A program made the position numbers and the translations under genes. The notes below the pieces were generated by a model. That model was not told the origin of the DNA and made no database searches. It was given only the letters and a program-made list of their open reading frames with translations. Positions 15,895 to 24,598 of a stretch of DNA of 38,732 bases are shown piece after piece (positions within the stretch are counted from its first letter, which is position 1; the number at the start of each line of letters is the position of its first letter). The stretch is from contig NZ_JAJAQI010000047.1 in assembly GCF_020523605.1 (NCBI RefSeq), positions 1-38,732 of the forward strand. Reading direction: 5' to 3'. Source of the stretch: Roseicella aerolata. GTDB taxonomy: Bacteria > Pseudomonadota > Alphaproteobacteria > Acetobacterales > Acetobacteraceae.

Positions 15895-17508
15895 TCAGCC
15901 GAGCGAGATCGGCGTGAGGTCCTGCATCCAGGACTGCGCCTGGACGAAGCCTTTGACCTTCGGGCTCATGGCCCGCGGATTGAGGTCGTGCGCGATGAAG
16001 ATCGCGGCGTCCCGGTCGACGAGATGCGCATGCAGGGCGCGCAGCAGGTCGCCCTGCTTCTCCTCGTCGAATTCCTCCAGCACCTGGTTCAGCAGCGCAT
16101 CCGCGCGGGCGTCGCTGTGCCGTCCCCAGTTGAAGGCGACCGGCGCGGCATAGTCGCTGTGCAGCGTCCGGATGAAGGCGGCATAGGGGTCCATCGGCGC
16201 CCAGGAGGCATTGATGGCGGTACAGCCGCGGGCGGAGGGCGCCATCGCGCCTTCCCGCATCATGGTGAAAAGGGTGTTCCAGTCCGCGATCTCGAAGGCG
16301 ATGTCGAAGCCGACCTCCTTCAGGCATTGCTGGACGAACTCATTCATCGGCAGCGGCTGCATCTGGCCGGAGCCGCTGGGCGAGATGGCGACCTTGGTCC
16401 GCAGCGGGTTGCGCGGAGAGAAGCCGGCCTCGGCCATGAGCCTGCGCGCCGCCTCCCGGTCGAAGCGCGGCGTCGCGGCGGGCGTGCCGTACCAGGGATG
16501 CCCGGGCGGCACGAGGCCGGCGCCCTCCTCCATCATGCCGCCCAGCAGCGCCTTCAGCCCGGCGCGATCCACCGCGAGGTTTGCAGCCTTGCGGATGCGC
16601 TGGTCGCGCCAGGGCGAGCCCTCCAGGTAGGACAGCCACCACATCCAGTTATGGGGATAGACATTGCTGACGATCCGGAATCCGGCGCTGCGCAGGGCGG
16701 GGATGGCATCGGGCGGCGGCGCCTCGATGAAATCGACCTGGCCGGCCCGCAACGCGGCGACGCGCGTGTTGGCATCCGCCAGCGGCAGCAGGACCAGGCG
16801 CTCCGCCTTCGGGATGCGGGCCGCCTCCCAGTAGTCCGGGTTGCGGACCAGCACCGCGCGCTCCCGCAGGCTGAACTGCTCCAGCTTCCAGGGCCCCGTG
16901 CCGACAGCGCGGGTCAGGTAGGTCTCCCAGCTTCGCCCCGCCGCCTCCCAGGCGCCCTGATGGGTGATGCCGATCCAGAACAGCAGGTAGGGCAGGCAGG
17001 AATCGACGCGGGTGGTGTCGATGACGAGGGTGTGCGGCCCGTCCGCCCGGTAGCCGGCGACGGTGAAGAGGCGGGAGCGGCCGAGCGCCGCCGCGCGCGG
17101 GTCGAAGGCCGGATGGTCCTGCTTCAGGATGCGGTCGAAGGAGAAGACCACGTCCTCGGCCGTGAAGGGCCTGCCGTCATGGAAGCGCACGCCCTGGCGC
17201 AGGGTGAAGATCCAGCGCCTGGGGTCCGCGGGGTCGGTGCGCCATGCGGTGGCCAGGCCCGGCCGGAGCGCGGCCGGCTTGTCGGCGCGGCTGAGGTCCC
17301 AGTGCACGAGCTGGTCGTAGAGCGTGATGCCCATGAAGCGCTGCCCTTCCGCGCCCTGGTCGGGCACGCCATTGGGCAGCGGCACCGCATTTGCGGTCAT
17401 CCCGACGCGCAGCGTGCCACCGGCCGCCTGCGCCAGGGCGGGATCCCAGGGCAGTGCCGTGGCGGCCAAGCCGCCGAGCAGGGAGCGGCGGGGCAGGGAA
17501 GCGGGCAT
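15895..17508 (-). CDS. Orphan peptide-type substrate-binding protein, copy B
   Basis: Binding protein of 537 residues, SBP_bac_5 family, paralogous over its whole length to copy A. It has a twin-arginine-like leader (LPRRSLLGGLAATAL) with a predicted cleavage near ALA-QA. Matching blocks include VPDQGAEGQRFMGITLYDQL, TLRQGVRFHDG, FTAEDVVFSFDR and an NPLRTKVAISPSGSGQMQ segment identical to copy A. The ATG at 17508 is preceded by GGAGAGAGG. It is first in a two-gene unit without transporter membrane genes, so it must use permeases encoded elsewhere or serve as a receptor. Confidence 0.92.
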   Translation of the reverse strand: MPASLPRRSLLGGLAATALPWDPALAQAAGGTLRVGMTANAVPLPNGVPDQGAEGQRFMGITLYDQLVHWDLSRADKPAALRPGLATAWRTDPADPRRWIFTLRQGVRFHDGRPFTAEDVVFSFDRILKQDHPAFDPRAAALGRSRLFTVAGYRADGPHTLVIDTTRVDSCLPYLLFWIGITHQGAWEAAGRSWETYLTRAVGTGPWKLEQFSLRERAVLVRNPDYWEAARIPKAERLVLLPLADANTRVAALRAGQVDFIEAPPPDAIPALRSAGFRIVSNVYPHNWMWWLSYLEGSPWRDQRIRKAANLAVDRAGLKALLGGMMEEGAGLVPPGHPWYGTPAATPRFDREAARRLMAEAGFSPRNPLRTKVAISPSGSGQMQPLPMNEFVQQCLKEVGFDIAFEIADWNTLFTMMREGAMAPSARGCTAINASWAPMDPYAAFIRTLHSDYAAPVAFNWGRHSDARADALLNQVLEEFDEEKQGDLLRALHAHLVDRDAAIFIAHDLNPRAMSPKVKGFVQAQSWMQDLTPISLG

Positions 17509-17722
17509 GGGCCTCTCTCCGGAAGGCGGCGGAGCAGAGGCTAGGATTTGTCGAAGTTCTGTGCAATATCACTTAAAAGCCCGTTAATTGACCATAATCG
17601 CGCCCTTTCGGCCTAAAAAATGCGCATACTGCCGGCATCTCAGGGCTTCCGGCTGGTTCCGTTAGCCTGCTAGCTTTTGCGGGCAGAGCGGCCGTTCAGC
17701 GCCGCCACAAGGGAGTTCGTCC
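17509..17722. promoter_or_regulatory. AT-richer divergent promoter region
   Basis: The 214 bases between divergent binding-protein genes contain one of the most AT-rich spots of the window (17560-17625, with aatatcacttaaaag, gttaattgaccataat and a run of six A). TTGACC at 17588-17593 could be a plus-strand -35 element, but the -10 counterpart near 17611 is weak. Promoters for both flanking genes are expected here. Confidence 0.4.
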
Positions 17723-18976
17723 ATGCTGCTGACCCGCCGCGCCGCCCTGGGCGCCACCGTTGCCACCGCCCTCTCGCCCGTCTGGGCCTTCGGCAATGCC
17801 CGGGCCCAGGCGGCCGAGACCATCCGGATCGGTATCCTCACCGACCTCTCCGGCCCCTATCGCGATGTCACCGGCCCCACCTCCGTCGCCTGCGTCCGTC
17901 AGGCGGTCGAGGAGTTCACCGCGCAGAATCCGAGTATCCGGGTCGAGATCATCAGCGCCGACCATCAGAACAAGCCGGATGTCGGCGTGAACACCGTGCG
18001 GCAGTGGTTCGACCAGCGCGGCGTGGATGTGGTGACGGATGTCGGCAACAGCGCCATCGCGCTCGGCATCAACCCGGTCTGCGTCGAGAAGGACAAAATC
18101 CACCTCAACGCCTCGGCCGGCACCTCGGAACTCACGGGCCGCGCCTGCACGCCCAACTCCATCCACTGGTCCTACGACACCTGGTGCCTGTCCAACACCT
18201 CCGGCACCGCGCTGACGCGGATGGGCGGGGATAGCTGGTACTTCATCACCGCCGACTACGCCTTCGGCCATGCGATCGAGCGCGACACCACGCGCTTCGT
18301 CGAGGCCGCGGGCGGCAAGGTGCTCGGCGCCTCCCGCTACCCATTCCCGCAGACCACGGATTTCTCCGCCTTCCTGCTGCAGGCGCGCGCCTCCCGCGCC
18401 AAGGTGCTCGGCCTCGCGATGGCGGGTGACGACCTGGTGAATTGCGTGAAGCAGGCGCAGGAATTCGGCCTCTCCCGCGGCGGCCAGGGGATGAAGTTCG
18501 CCGCCATCATCGGCTCCATCACCGGGGTGCTGGCGGCGGGGCTGGAGACCATGCAAGGCATGTACATCGCCGAGACCTTCTGGTGGGACCTCGACGACCG
18601 CACCCGCGCCTTCACGAAGCGGGTGCAGCAGAAGCTGCCGGCCGGCGTCTTCCCGAACTACGTGCATGCCGCCAACTACTCCGGCATCACGCACTACCTT
18701 AAGGCGGTGAAAGAACTGGGTCCGGCCCGCGCCAAGGCCAGTGGGCGGGAAGTGGTGGCGCTGATGAAGCGCATGCGGACGGATGACGACGCTTTCGGCG
18801 CTGGCGGCGTGATCCGGGAGGACGGGCGGAAGATCCACCCCTCCTATCTGCTGCAGGTGAAGCGCCCGGGCGAAAGCAGATACCCGGGCGATGTCTACAC
18901 CCTGGCGAGCACCGTGCCGGCGGAGCAGGCCTTCCGGCCGCTGAGCGAAGGCGGCTGCCCGATGGTGCGGGCGTGA
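17723..18976 (+). CDS. Branched-chain amino acid-type (LivJ-like) substrate-binding protein
   Basis: Exported binding protein of 417 residues of the Peripla_BP_6 / LivJ class. The leader MLLTRRAALGATVATAL carries twin arginines and is followed by ARAQAAETIRIGILTDLSGPY, the standard opening of the mature domain. Internal blocks such as ADHQNKPDVGVN and VDVVTDVGNSAIAL suit the type I fold. AAGGGAG stands about seven bases before the ATG. No livHMGF genes are in the window, so it is an orphan. Such proteins in this clade bind varied organic acids and amides as well as branched amino acids, so the ligand is open. It is convergent with icd. Confidence 0.92.
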   Translation: MLLTRRAALGATVATALSPVWAFGNARAQAAETIRIGILTDLSGPYRDVTGPTSVACVRQAVEEFTAQNPSIRVEIISADHQNKPDVGVNTVRQWFDQRGVDVVTDVGNSAIALGINPVCVEKDKIHLNASAGTSELTGRACTPNSIHWSYDTWCLSNTSGTALTRMGGDSWYFITADYAFGHAIERDTTRFVEAAGGKVLGASRYPFPQTTDFSAFLLQARASRAKVLGLAMAGDDLVNCVKQAQEFGLSRGGQGMKFAAIIGSITGVLAAGLETMQGMYIAETFWWDLDDRTRAFTKRVQQKLPAGVFPNYVHAANYSGITHYLKAVKELGPARAKASGREVVALMKRMRTDDDAFGAGGVIREDGRKIHPSYLLQVKRPGESRYPGDVYTLASTVPAEQAFRPLSEGGCPMVRA

Positions 18977-18981
18977 AGGGC

Positions 18982-19010
18982 GGGCGGGCGCGGCCTGGCC
19001 GTGCCCGCCC
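18982..19010. terminator. Terminator hairpin between convergent genes
   Basis: gggcgggc (18982-18989) pairs with gcccgccc (19003-19010), continued inward by five more pairs (one G-T) to a three-base loop. It begins five bases after the LivJ-like stop and ends nine bases before the icd stop codon, so it can serve both strands. No T-run. Confidence 0.6.
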
Positions 19011-19019
19011 CTCCCCGCC

Positions 19020-20483
19020 TCACGCCTTGCTGTAGGCGTCCGCGCCGTCGAAGCGCTGCAACTTCTCGATATGCATCCAGTTGTGCTGGCGCCCGATCCG
19101 CTGCAGCAGGTCGGTGATCTCCGCGATGCCATTGCCCTTCGGCGGCTCGCGGAACATGAACCGGGCGCGGAAATGGTCCACCAGGAAGGTGTGGCCGCCG
19201 ACATCCGGCCAGACCTGCGCGCCGCGGCTGCCGATCATGGTCAGGTCGAAGGCGCTGCCCTCGGCCGCCGCCTGCAGCGTGATGCTGATGGCGCGCGGGT
19301 CCCGCTCGCTCTCGACGAAAACATCGACGCCCACCAGCTCGCGGGTGCTGGCCGCCCGGTACCAGGTGATCTGCGGCCACTTCTTCAACGCGATCGGGCG
19401 GTACTCGCGGTCCGGCACGTTCAGGCTCTCGCGCCCGAGATTGGCGATGATGCGGTCGACGAAGGCCGCCGTCGGCACCCCTTCCCCGTCGCGCGCGATG
19501 TCGCCGGTGAGGTCCTTCCCCTCCTCCAGCGTCACATAGAGCGCGTGCTCGATCCGCCGGGCGGTGGCGAAGTCGCCGATATGGCGCAGCATCATGAGCG
19601 AGGAGAGGAGCAGCGCCGTCGGGTTGGCGATGCCCTTGCCGGCGATCTGCGGGGCGGAGCCGTGCACCGCCTCGAACATCGCCGCCTCGTCGCCGAGATT
19701 GGCCGAGGGTGCGACGCCCAGGCCCCCGACCAGGCCGGCCGCGAGGTCGGAGAGGATATCGCCATTCATGTTGGTCATGACCGTGACATCGAACTGCTCC
19801 GGCCGGATGACCATCTGATGGGCGCAGTTGTCGACGATCATGTGCTCATGCGTCAGCGAGGGGTAGTCCTTCAGCACCTGCTCGCCGACGCGCTTCAGCA
19901 TCCCCTCGGTGAGCTTCATGATATTGGCCTTGGTCGAGACGGTGACCTTCTTCCGCCCCTCGGCCTCCGCCACCGCCGCGGCCAGGCGGACGATGCGCTC
20001 GCAGCCGGCCTCGGTGATGATCTTCAGGCATTGCGCGACGCCCGGCGTCTGCATGTGCTCGATGCCGGCATAGACATCCTCGACATTTTCGCGGACCACG
20101 ACGAAGTCGATCCCCCGGCCGGAGAAGGGCGTGCGGATGCCGGGCAGTTCCCGCACCGGGCGGACATTGCCATACATCTCGAAGACTTTGCGGAGGGTCA
20201 CATTGGCCGACTTCTCGCCATAGCCCACCGGGGTCTCCAGCGGCCCCTTCAGCGCCACGCCATTGCGGGCGATGGAATCCAGCGTCTCCTGCGGCGCGCC
20301 GGCGGCAATGCCCTTGCGGAAGGCCTCGGCGCCGGCCAGCGCCTCCTCCCACTCCACCTGGGCACCGGCCGCCGCCAGCACCTGCTGGGTGGCCTGCATC
20401 ACCTCCGGCCCGATGCCGTCGCCGGGAATGGCGGTGACCTTCACCTTGGATCGCACGGGAACATGCGCTGGAATGGAATCCAT
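19020..20483 (-). CDS. icd: Isocitrate dehydrogenase, long (Rickettsia/Thermus) type
   Basis: This 487-residue TCA-cycle enzyme oxidises isocitrate to 2-oxoglutarate. The catalytic domain has the substrate segment KSANVTLRK (residues 91-99), VVRENVEDVYAG, and the metal-binding block NGDILSDLAAGLVGGLGVAPSAN. A C-terminal extension of about 130 residues follows residue 350, as in Rickettsia and Thermus enzymes and unlike the ~405-residue enzyme of most alphaproteobacteria. At the cofactor site the sequence is HGSAPQIAGK (274-283): the pair equivalent to E. coli K344-Y345, which holds the NADP phosphate, is Q279-I280, closer to NAD-using relatives. Databases usually label such proteins NADP-dependent; cofactor use here is uncertain. 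GAGGG stands about ten bases before the ATG. Confidence 0.92.
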   Translation of the reverse strand: MDSIPAHVPVRSKVKVTAIPGDGIGPEVMQATQQVLAAAGAQVEWEEALAGAEAFRKGIAAGAPQETLDSIARNGVALKGPLETPVGYGEKSANVTLRKVFEMYGNVRPVRELPGIRTPFSGRGIDFVVVRENVEDVYAGIEHMQTPGVAQCLKIITEAGCERIVRLAAAVAEAEGRKKVTVSTKANIMKLTEGMLKRVGEQVLKDYPSLTHEHMIVDNCAHQMVIRPEQFDVTVMTNMNGDILSDLAAGLVGGLGVAPSANLGDEAAMFEAVHGSAPQIAGKGIANPTALLLSSLMMLRHIGDFATARRIEHALYVTLEEGKDLTGDIARDGEGVPTAAFVDRIIANLGRESLNVPDREYRPIALKKWPQITWYRAASTRELVGVDVFVESERDPRAISITLQAAAEGSAFDLTMIGSRGAQVWPDVGGHTFLVDHFRARFMFREPPKGNGIAEITDLLQRIGRQHNWMHIEKLQRFDGADAYSKA

Positions 20484-20520
20484 GGATGGTCTGCCCTCAA
20501 GAGATGATGCTGCATTGCGG

Positions 20521-20548
20521 CATATAGTCCATCCCGCGCGGTGGCGAA
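20521..20548 (-). promoter_or_regulatory. Candidate promoter of icd
   Basis: Minus strand: TTCGCC (20548-20543), 16 bases, then TATATG (20526-20521), about 38 bases before the start codon. The boxes are only moderately like consensus. Confidence 0.3.
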
Positions 20549-20637
20549 TTGATCCAACTCACAGCTTGCGGAAGGACTGCGCCCCGTGCAGGGCGACGGC
20601 GTTCCGGCTGGGGAATGCCACAAGGGAGGTTACCCCC

Positions 20638-21225
20638 ATGCCATGGCCTGTCCCCATCGCCCTCTGTGCGGCCGTCCTGTTCCTGCCCGTCACCGCCGCA
20701 ACGCAGGAGCGGGCGACCGGCTCCGTGACCATCGAGCAGCCACCGCCCGAGCCGCGCGGGGCCATCGTGACCATGCCCGATGGCCGCAGCGTGGAGGTTC
20801 CTCGCGGCGGCACCTTCGATGTACAGGGCGCCAATGTGGTGGTGGAGCAGGAGACGCCCCGCGGCACCAGCCTGACCGTGCAGAACGACGTGCTCTTCGA
20901 TTTCGACAAGGCCGAGCTGCGCCCGGAGGCCGCGGAGGCACTCGGCCGGGTGGCCGACATCATCCGGCAGCGCCGGCCCCGCACCGTGTTGGTGGTCGGC
21001 CACACCGATTCGGTCGGCAGCGACGAATACAATGACCAGCTCTCCCGCCGACGGGCGGAGGCGGTGCGGAGCTGGCTGGGGGCGAATGGCGGCAACGGAC
21101 TGCCGCCACTGCGGGCCGAAGGCCGCGGGGAGCGCGAGCCGGTCGCGCCAAACAGTCAGGACGGGCGGGACAACCCCGAAGGGCGGCAGAAGAACCGGCG
21201 GGTCGAGGTGCTGCTGGAGCGCTGA
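20638..21225 (+). CDS. Small OmpA-domain peptidoglycan-associated protein
   Basis: Exported protein of 195 residues with a signal peptide (residues 1-20, cleavage near VTAATQ) and no membrane barrel. Residues 84-195 form an OmpA C-terminal domain: VLFDFDKAELRPEA, VVGHTDSVGSDEYNDQLSRRRAEAV and GRQKNRRVEVLL. D124 and the RRR cluster at 137-139 are placed to bind diaminopimelate of peptidoglycan. Residues 25-80 form a short beta-rich, proline-containing segment (VTMPDGRSVEVPRGG). There is no lipobox, so it may be a soluble periplasmic anchor protein. The ATG at 20638 is fixed by GGGAGG eight bases upstream; a longer frame exists but lacks a signal. It is divergent from icd. Confidence 0.88.
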   Translation: MPWPVPIALCAAVLFLPVTAATQERATGSVTIEQPPPEPRGAIVTMPDGRSVEVPRGGTFDVQGANVVVEQETPRGTSLTVQNDVLFDFDKAELRPEAAEALGRVADIIRQRRPRTVLVVGHTDSVGSDEYNDQLSRRRAEAVRSWLGANGGNGLPPLRAEGRGEREPVAPNSQDGRDNPEGRQKNRRVEVLLER

Positions 21226-21445
21226 AGCCACGCCGGAGCCGATGGCGAGTTGTCCGGCGCCCTGGCAGGACGGAGGCGCCGCGCGCAGCCCGGAGCGGAA
21301 GCCGTCCACGACCTCGTCTCTCCAGGCGGTCACCGTCCTGCCGCAGCGGGTGACGTCGCGGGCCGGGAAACCGCCGGGGCCAGATGCGCCGGCGCGCCTG
21401 GCCACCGGCTGCGGCTGGTCGCGGTCCCGCCGGCCGCCGATCGCC

Positions 21446-21925
21446 CTAGGCAGCCATCGGGTGGATGAAGCCATAGGCCGGCCAGGTGCTGGCACCGTAA
21501 TCGCCCAGCCGTGGGTACCAGACCCGCACCACCGACCAGTCATTCCCCGGCGACATGTCGAGCACCGGCTGGTCCCGGGCCTCCCGCCCCTTGCCCCGGC
21601 CCGATCCCCAATTGGCGTGGTCCACCCGGATCTCGCGCCTTGAGACCACGCGTGAGACCACCGCCACATGGCCCTGCGGCAGGCGCGAGGTCCGCATCAG
21701 CACCAGCACGCTGCCCGCCCGTGGCGCCCGGCCGCGGGCATAGCGGCCCGAGGCGGCCTCCCACCACTGCCAGGCATCGCCGCGCAGGGCGATGCCGGAA
21801 CGGGCACGCGCATAGGGCACGCAGGACCATTCACCCGGCGTCTCCGCCCGCCCCTCCGGCCGCGGCACGCGGGACGTGCCGCAGGCCATGAGCAGCATCG
21901 GCGCCAAAAGCACCAGCCGTCGCAT
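21446..21925 (-). CDS. CHAP-domain lipoprotein (putative peptidoglycan hydrolase)
   Basis: This 159-residue protein begins with a lipoprotein signal (LLMAC, lipidated cysteine at 15). A CHAP (NlpC/P60-like) domain follows: catalytic cysteine C35 in WSCVPYARARSGI, a SVLVLMR strand, histidine H86 in GHVAVVS, and a polar third residue in VDHANW (D102/N105). Such domains cleave amide bonds in cell-wall peptides. Length matches the many single-domain CHAP proteins of Acetobacteraceae. GGGGGA lies about nine bases before the ATG. It is convergent with the OmpA-domain gene; the gap contains a modest hairpin at 21255-21281. Confidence 0.85.
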   Translation of the reverse strand: MRRLVLLAPMLLMACGTSRVPRPEGRAETPGEWSCVPYARARSGIALRGDAWQWWEAASGRYARGRAPRAGSVLVLMRTSRLPQGHVAVVSRVVSRREIRVDHANWGSGRGKGREARDQPVLDMSPGNDWSVVRVWYPRLGDYGASTWPAYGFIHPMAA

Positions 21926-22300
21926 CGCGAGATGTCCCCCTCGGCCCCACCCCCGATGGGGCCCGCGTCACTATACCGTACCTGCCGGCTGCGGCAGCCT
22001 CCGCCGATTCGCCCCCTGCGCCGCCGCCCGCCCGCCCCGCCACCATCCGTTCCGCTTGCGGCAATCTGGCAGCCGCCCTATCTAAACCTTTGTTAAGATT
22101 GACTTCTTCCCGTCCGCCCAACCAGGCAAGCCAGTTTCGGGTCACAGCCGGCCGGCTTCCGGTGCCGAACCCGTCGCGAAGCGCTCGCCGCCGCCGCTCG
22201 GCTGTGCTGAAAGAGCGCCCCGGATCCCGTGGCGGCGACGCCACCGGGCCGGACCGGAGACGGCCAGGACGTCCTGCCTCTGCCAGGAAAGGCTTTAGGA
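21926..22300. promoter_or_regulatory. Divergent region with an AT-rich island
   Basis: 375 bases without a gene lie between the CHAP gene and the exported pair. An AT-rich island at about 22078-22110 (ctatctaaacctttgttaag) is the likely promoter zone for one or both directions. No unambiguous -35/-10 pair was found. Confidence 0.35.
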
Positions 22301-22858
22301 ATGACGAGACACTCCCCGCAGTCCCGGCGGGCCCCGGGTCGCTTGCGGCGCATCGCAGCGCTCGCCGCCGCCGCTGCGCTGCTCACCCAGCCCGCGCTCG
22401 CCGCGCAGCGCTGCACCAATGAAAAGGACCAGGCCGTCTTCGAGGTGGAGGCGCTGAAGACCGAGCTCATGGTCGTCGCCACCACCTGCAAGGGCCCGAC
22501 GGAGGACCGCTACAACGAGTTCGTCCGGCGTTACCAGCAGGCGCTGGTCGTGACCAACCGCGAGCTCGGCCAGTATTTCTCCCGCCAGCATGGGCGCGCC
22601 GGCCAGCGGCAGAACGACATCTTCATCACCGAGCTGGCCAATGCCCGCTCGAACAACGCCCGTTCGCTCGGCAGCGATTTCTGCCCGCGCAACAGCGGCC
22701 TGTTCGAGGAGGTGATGTCGCTCAGCGGCCCGACCGACCTGCCGGCCTATGCCGCGACCAAGGACCTGCTCTCCTCCGGCGTCTCCGCCTGTCCCAGCGG
22801 CTCGCCCGCGGCGGCACCGGCCCGCGCCACCCCCGCCGCCCGCCGGAGCGCCCGCTGA
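22301..22858 (+). CDS. Exported protein of unknown function with four cysteines
   Basis: 185 residues: a basic N-region and hydrophobic segment (residues 15-35) ending in ALAA form a signal peptide. The mature part has four cysteines (38, 63, 128, 164), suggesting two disulphides in the periplasm, a helical middle (VRRYQQALVVTNRELGQYFSRQ) and an alanine/proline-rich tail. No motif is recognised. AGGAAAGG eight bases before the ATG at 22301 fixes the start. Its stop overlaps the next gene's start by one base (TGATG), so the two are coupled and probably act together at the cell envelope. Confidence 0.75.
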   Translation: MTRHSPQSRRAPGRLRRIAALAAAAALLTQPALAAQRCTNEKDQAVFEVEALKTELMVVATTCKGPTEDRYNEFVRRYQQALVVTNRELGQYFSRQHGRAGQRQNDIFITELANARSNNARSLGSDFCPRNSGLFEEVMSLSGPTDLPAYAATKDLLSSGVSACPSGSPAAAPARATPAARRSAR

Positions 22859-23358
22859 TGATCCGCCACGCCATGCTCGGCCGCGGCCTCGTCCTCGGCA
22901 CGGCGCTCGCCGCCCTGGTCGGCTGCGCGCAGGAGCAGCGCCCGGTCGCCTCCGGCGCCCGCGTCTATCACGCCGACCTCCAGGGCGCCGCGCAGCTCTG
23001 CACCGTGCCGGCGAACGTGGCGCTGACGCCGGGCCAGCAGGCCGAGGCGACCATGGTCGTCCGGAATGACGGCGGCTGGTGCGGCATCCATGTCGCGCAG
23101 GCCGGGCCGAAGCCCTACGACGCCGGGCTGCTGGTCGGCCGGCCGCAGCATGGCCGGGTGCATGTCCGCAAGGTTGGCGACCGCACGCGTATCGACTACA
23201 TCCCGGATGCGGGCTTCGGCGGCGAGGACCGCTTCACCGTGCGGCTGCTGCCGGGCAACCCCGCGCTGCGCGTGACGGTGAACGTGCAATACACGCCGCC
23301 GGCCCCGACCCCGGCAGCCGCGCCCGCACCGGCCGCTCCGCCGGCACGCCGGCGCTGA
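22858..23358 (+). CDS. Lipoprotein with an Ig-like domain
   Basis: 166 residues with a lipobox LVGC (cysteine 23). Residues 35-146 look like a beta-sandwich: paired cysteines C48 and C75 and the segment IDYIPDAGFGGEDRFTVRLL, which resembles the cadherin/Ig-like repeats found in bacterial surface proteins. The C-terminus is a proline/alanine tail ending in four basic-rich residues, which may span towards the peptidoglycan. It is translationally coupled to the four-cysteine exported protein. Function unknown. Confidence 0.75.
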   Translation: MIRHAMLGRGLVLGTALAALVGCAQEQRPVASGARVYHADLQGAAQLCTVPANVALTPGQQAEATMVVRNDGGWCGIHVAQAGPKPYDAGLLVGRPQHGRVHVRKVGDRTRIDYIPDAGFGGEDRFTVRLLPGNPALRVTVNVQYTPPAPTPAAAPAPAAPPARRR

Positions 23359-23363
23359 GCATC

Positions 23364-23419
23364 CCGGGGAAGGCCCTGCCTTCCCCGGACCCCATCCGCC
23401 AGGCCGGAACCCGGCCTGG
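23364..23419. terminator. Tandem hairpins between convergent genes
   Basis: ccggggaaggc/gccttccccgg (23364-23388, loop cct) begins five bases after the lipoprotein stop, and ccaggccgg/ccggcctgg (23399-23419, loop aac) faces the TRAP binding-protein gene. Both stems are perfect. They suit a back-to-back terminator pair; neither has a T-run. Confidence 0.6.
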
Positions 23420-23437
23420 ACCGGTATGAGGTATTCG

Positions 23438-24415
23438 CTACTTCAGCAGGCTGCGATAGCGCTCGAGCAGGGCGCGGCCCTCCGGGCCGGCCTTCTGCGC
23501 CCATTCCTCCTCCTGCTTCGCGCCGATGGCGCGAAGCTGCGTCAGCAGTTCCGGGCTCGGGGCCGGCGCCTGCATGCCATGGCTGCGCAGCCTGTCCATC
23601 TGCACCTGCTCCGAGGCCCGTGCCGCCTCCCAGCCGCGCTCCATCGCCTTCGCCGCGGCATCGCGGATGGCATTCCGCGTGGCATCATCCAGCGCCATGA
23701 AGGCGCGGGTGTTCACCAGCACCGAATTGCGGGTCAGGGTGAAGCCGATATCGTAGACAAAGCGCGCGAAATCCCAGGCGGCGCTGTCGGCGCCGGTCTG
23801 CGCGCTGGTCAGCATGGCGTTGACGATGCCGGTGGCGAAGGCCTGCGGCACGTCGGCCGCCTGCACCAGCACCGGCGTCGCCCCCACCAGCTCCGCCATG
23901 CGCGCGATGATCGGGGTCTGGGCCCGGAAGCGCGCGCCCTTCAGGTCGTCCAGGCTGCGGATCTCGCCCTTGCCGTAGAGCGCCTGGCTCGGCCAGGGCA
24001 CGAAATAGAGCGGGGTGATGCCCTGCCGCTCCAGCCGCGCCCGGATCACCGGCTCGCTCGCCGCCTGCAACGCCCGCGCCTGCGGGTAGGTGGAGGCAAG
24101 GAAGGGGATGAAATCCACCTCGAAGACCGGATCCTCATTGCCATAGGCGCCGAGCAGGATCTCGCCCATCTGCACCTGGCCGGTCTGCACCGCGCGCTTG
24201 ATCTGCAGCAGCGGCAGCAGGCTGGCATTGGGATGCAGCTGGACCTGGAGCTTGCCGGGCGCCGCCTTCTCGACCTCCGAGAGGAAGAAGCGGATGGTCT
24301 GGGTGTGGTAGTTGCCCTCCGGATAGGGCGTGGCCATGACCCAGCGCGTCTGCGCATGGGATGGCAGAGCGAAGGCCAGGATCGCGGCCAGCGCCAGGAA
24401 CATGATGCGGTGCAT
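23438..24415 (-). CDS. TRAP transporter substrate-binding protein (DctP-like)
   Basis: Periplasmic binding protein of 325 residues with a signal peptide (MHRIMFLALAAILAFALPSHA). TRAP features are the opening VMATPYPEGNYHTQTIRFF, the FEVDFIPFL block, and the segment SLDDLKGARFRAQTP with the arginine that normally pairs with the ligand carboxylate. The ATG at 24415 has GGAGGAG five bases upstream. No DctQ or DctM membrane genes are adjacent, so it is an orphan. The ligand is probably a carboxylate. It lies 183 bases downstream of the short-chain dehydrogenase gene on the same strand. Confidence 0.9.
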   Translation of the reverse strand: MHRIMFLALAAILAFALPSHAQTRWVMATPYPEGNYHTQTIRFFLSEVEKAAPGKLQVQLHPNASLLPLLQIKRAVQTGQVQMGEILLGAYGNEDPVFEVDFIPFLASTYPQARALQAASEPVIRARLERQGITPLYFVPWPSQALYGKGEIRSLDDLKGARFRAQTPIIARMAELVGATPVLVQAADVPQAFATGIVNAMLTSAQTGADSAAWDFARFVYDIGFTLTRNSVLVNTRAFMALDDATRNAIRDAAAKAMERGWEAARASEQVQMDRLRSHGMQAPAPSPELLTQLRAIGAKQEEEWAQKAGPEGRALLERYRSLLK

Positions 24416-24598
24416 ACCGCTCCTCCGATCGCATGGGCCGTGGAGGGCGGCGTCCTTCCCCAGGCGCGGAGTATGGCAGGCCATGCGGCGGCGGGCCATC
24501 CACCCCGCCACCAAGACGGCCCGATGCAGCCAGGCGCCCCGCCGCCGGCTGGCCGGTCGCGGCGAGCATCGCCGCGCAGGTTGCGGAGATGCAGAGGG

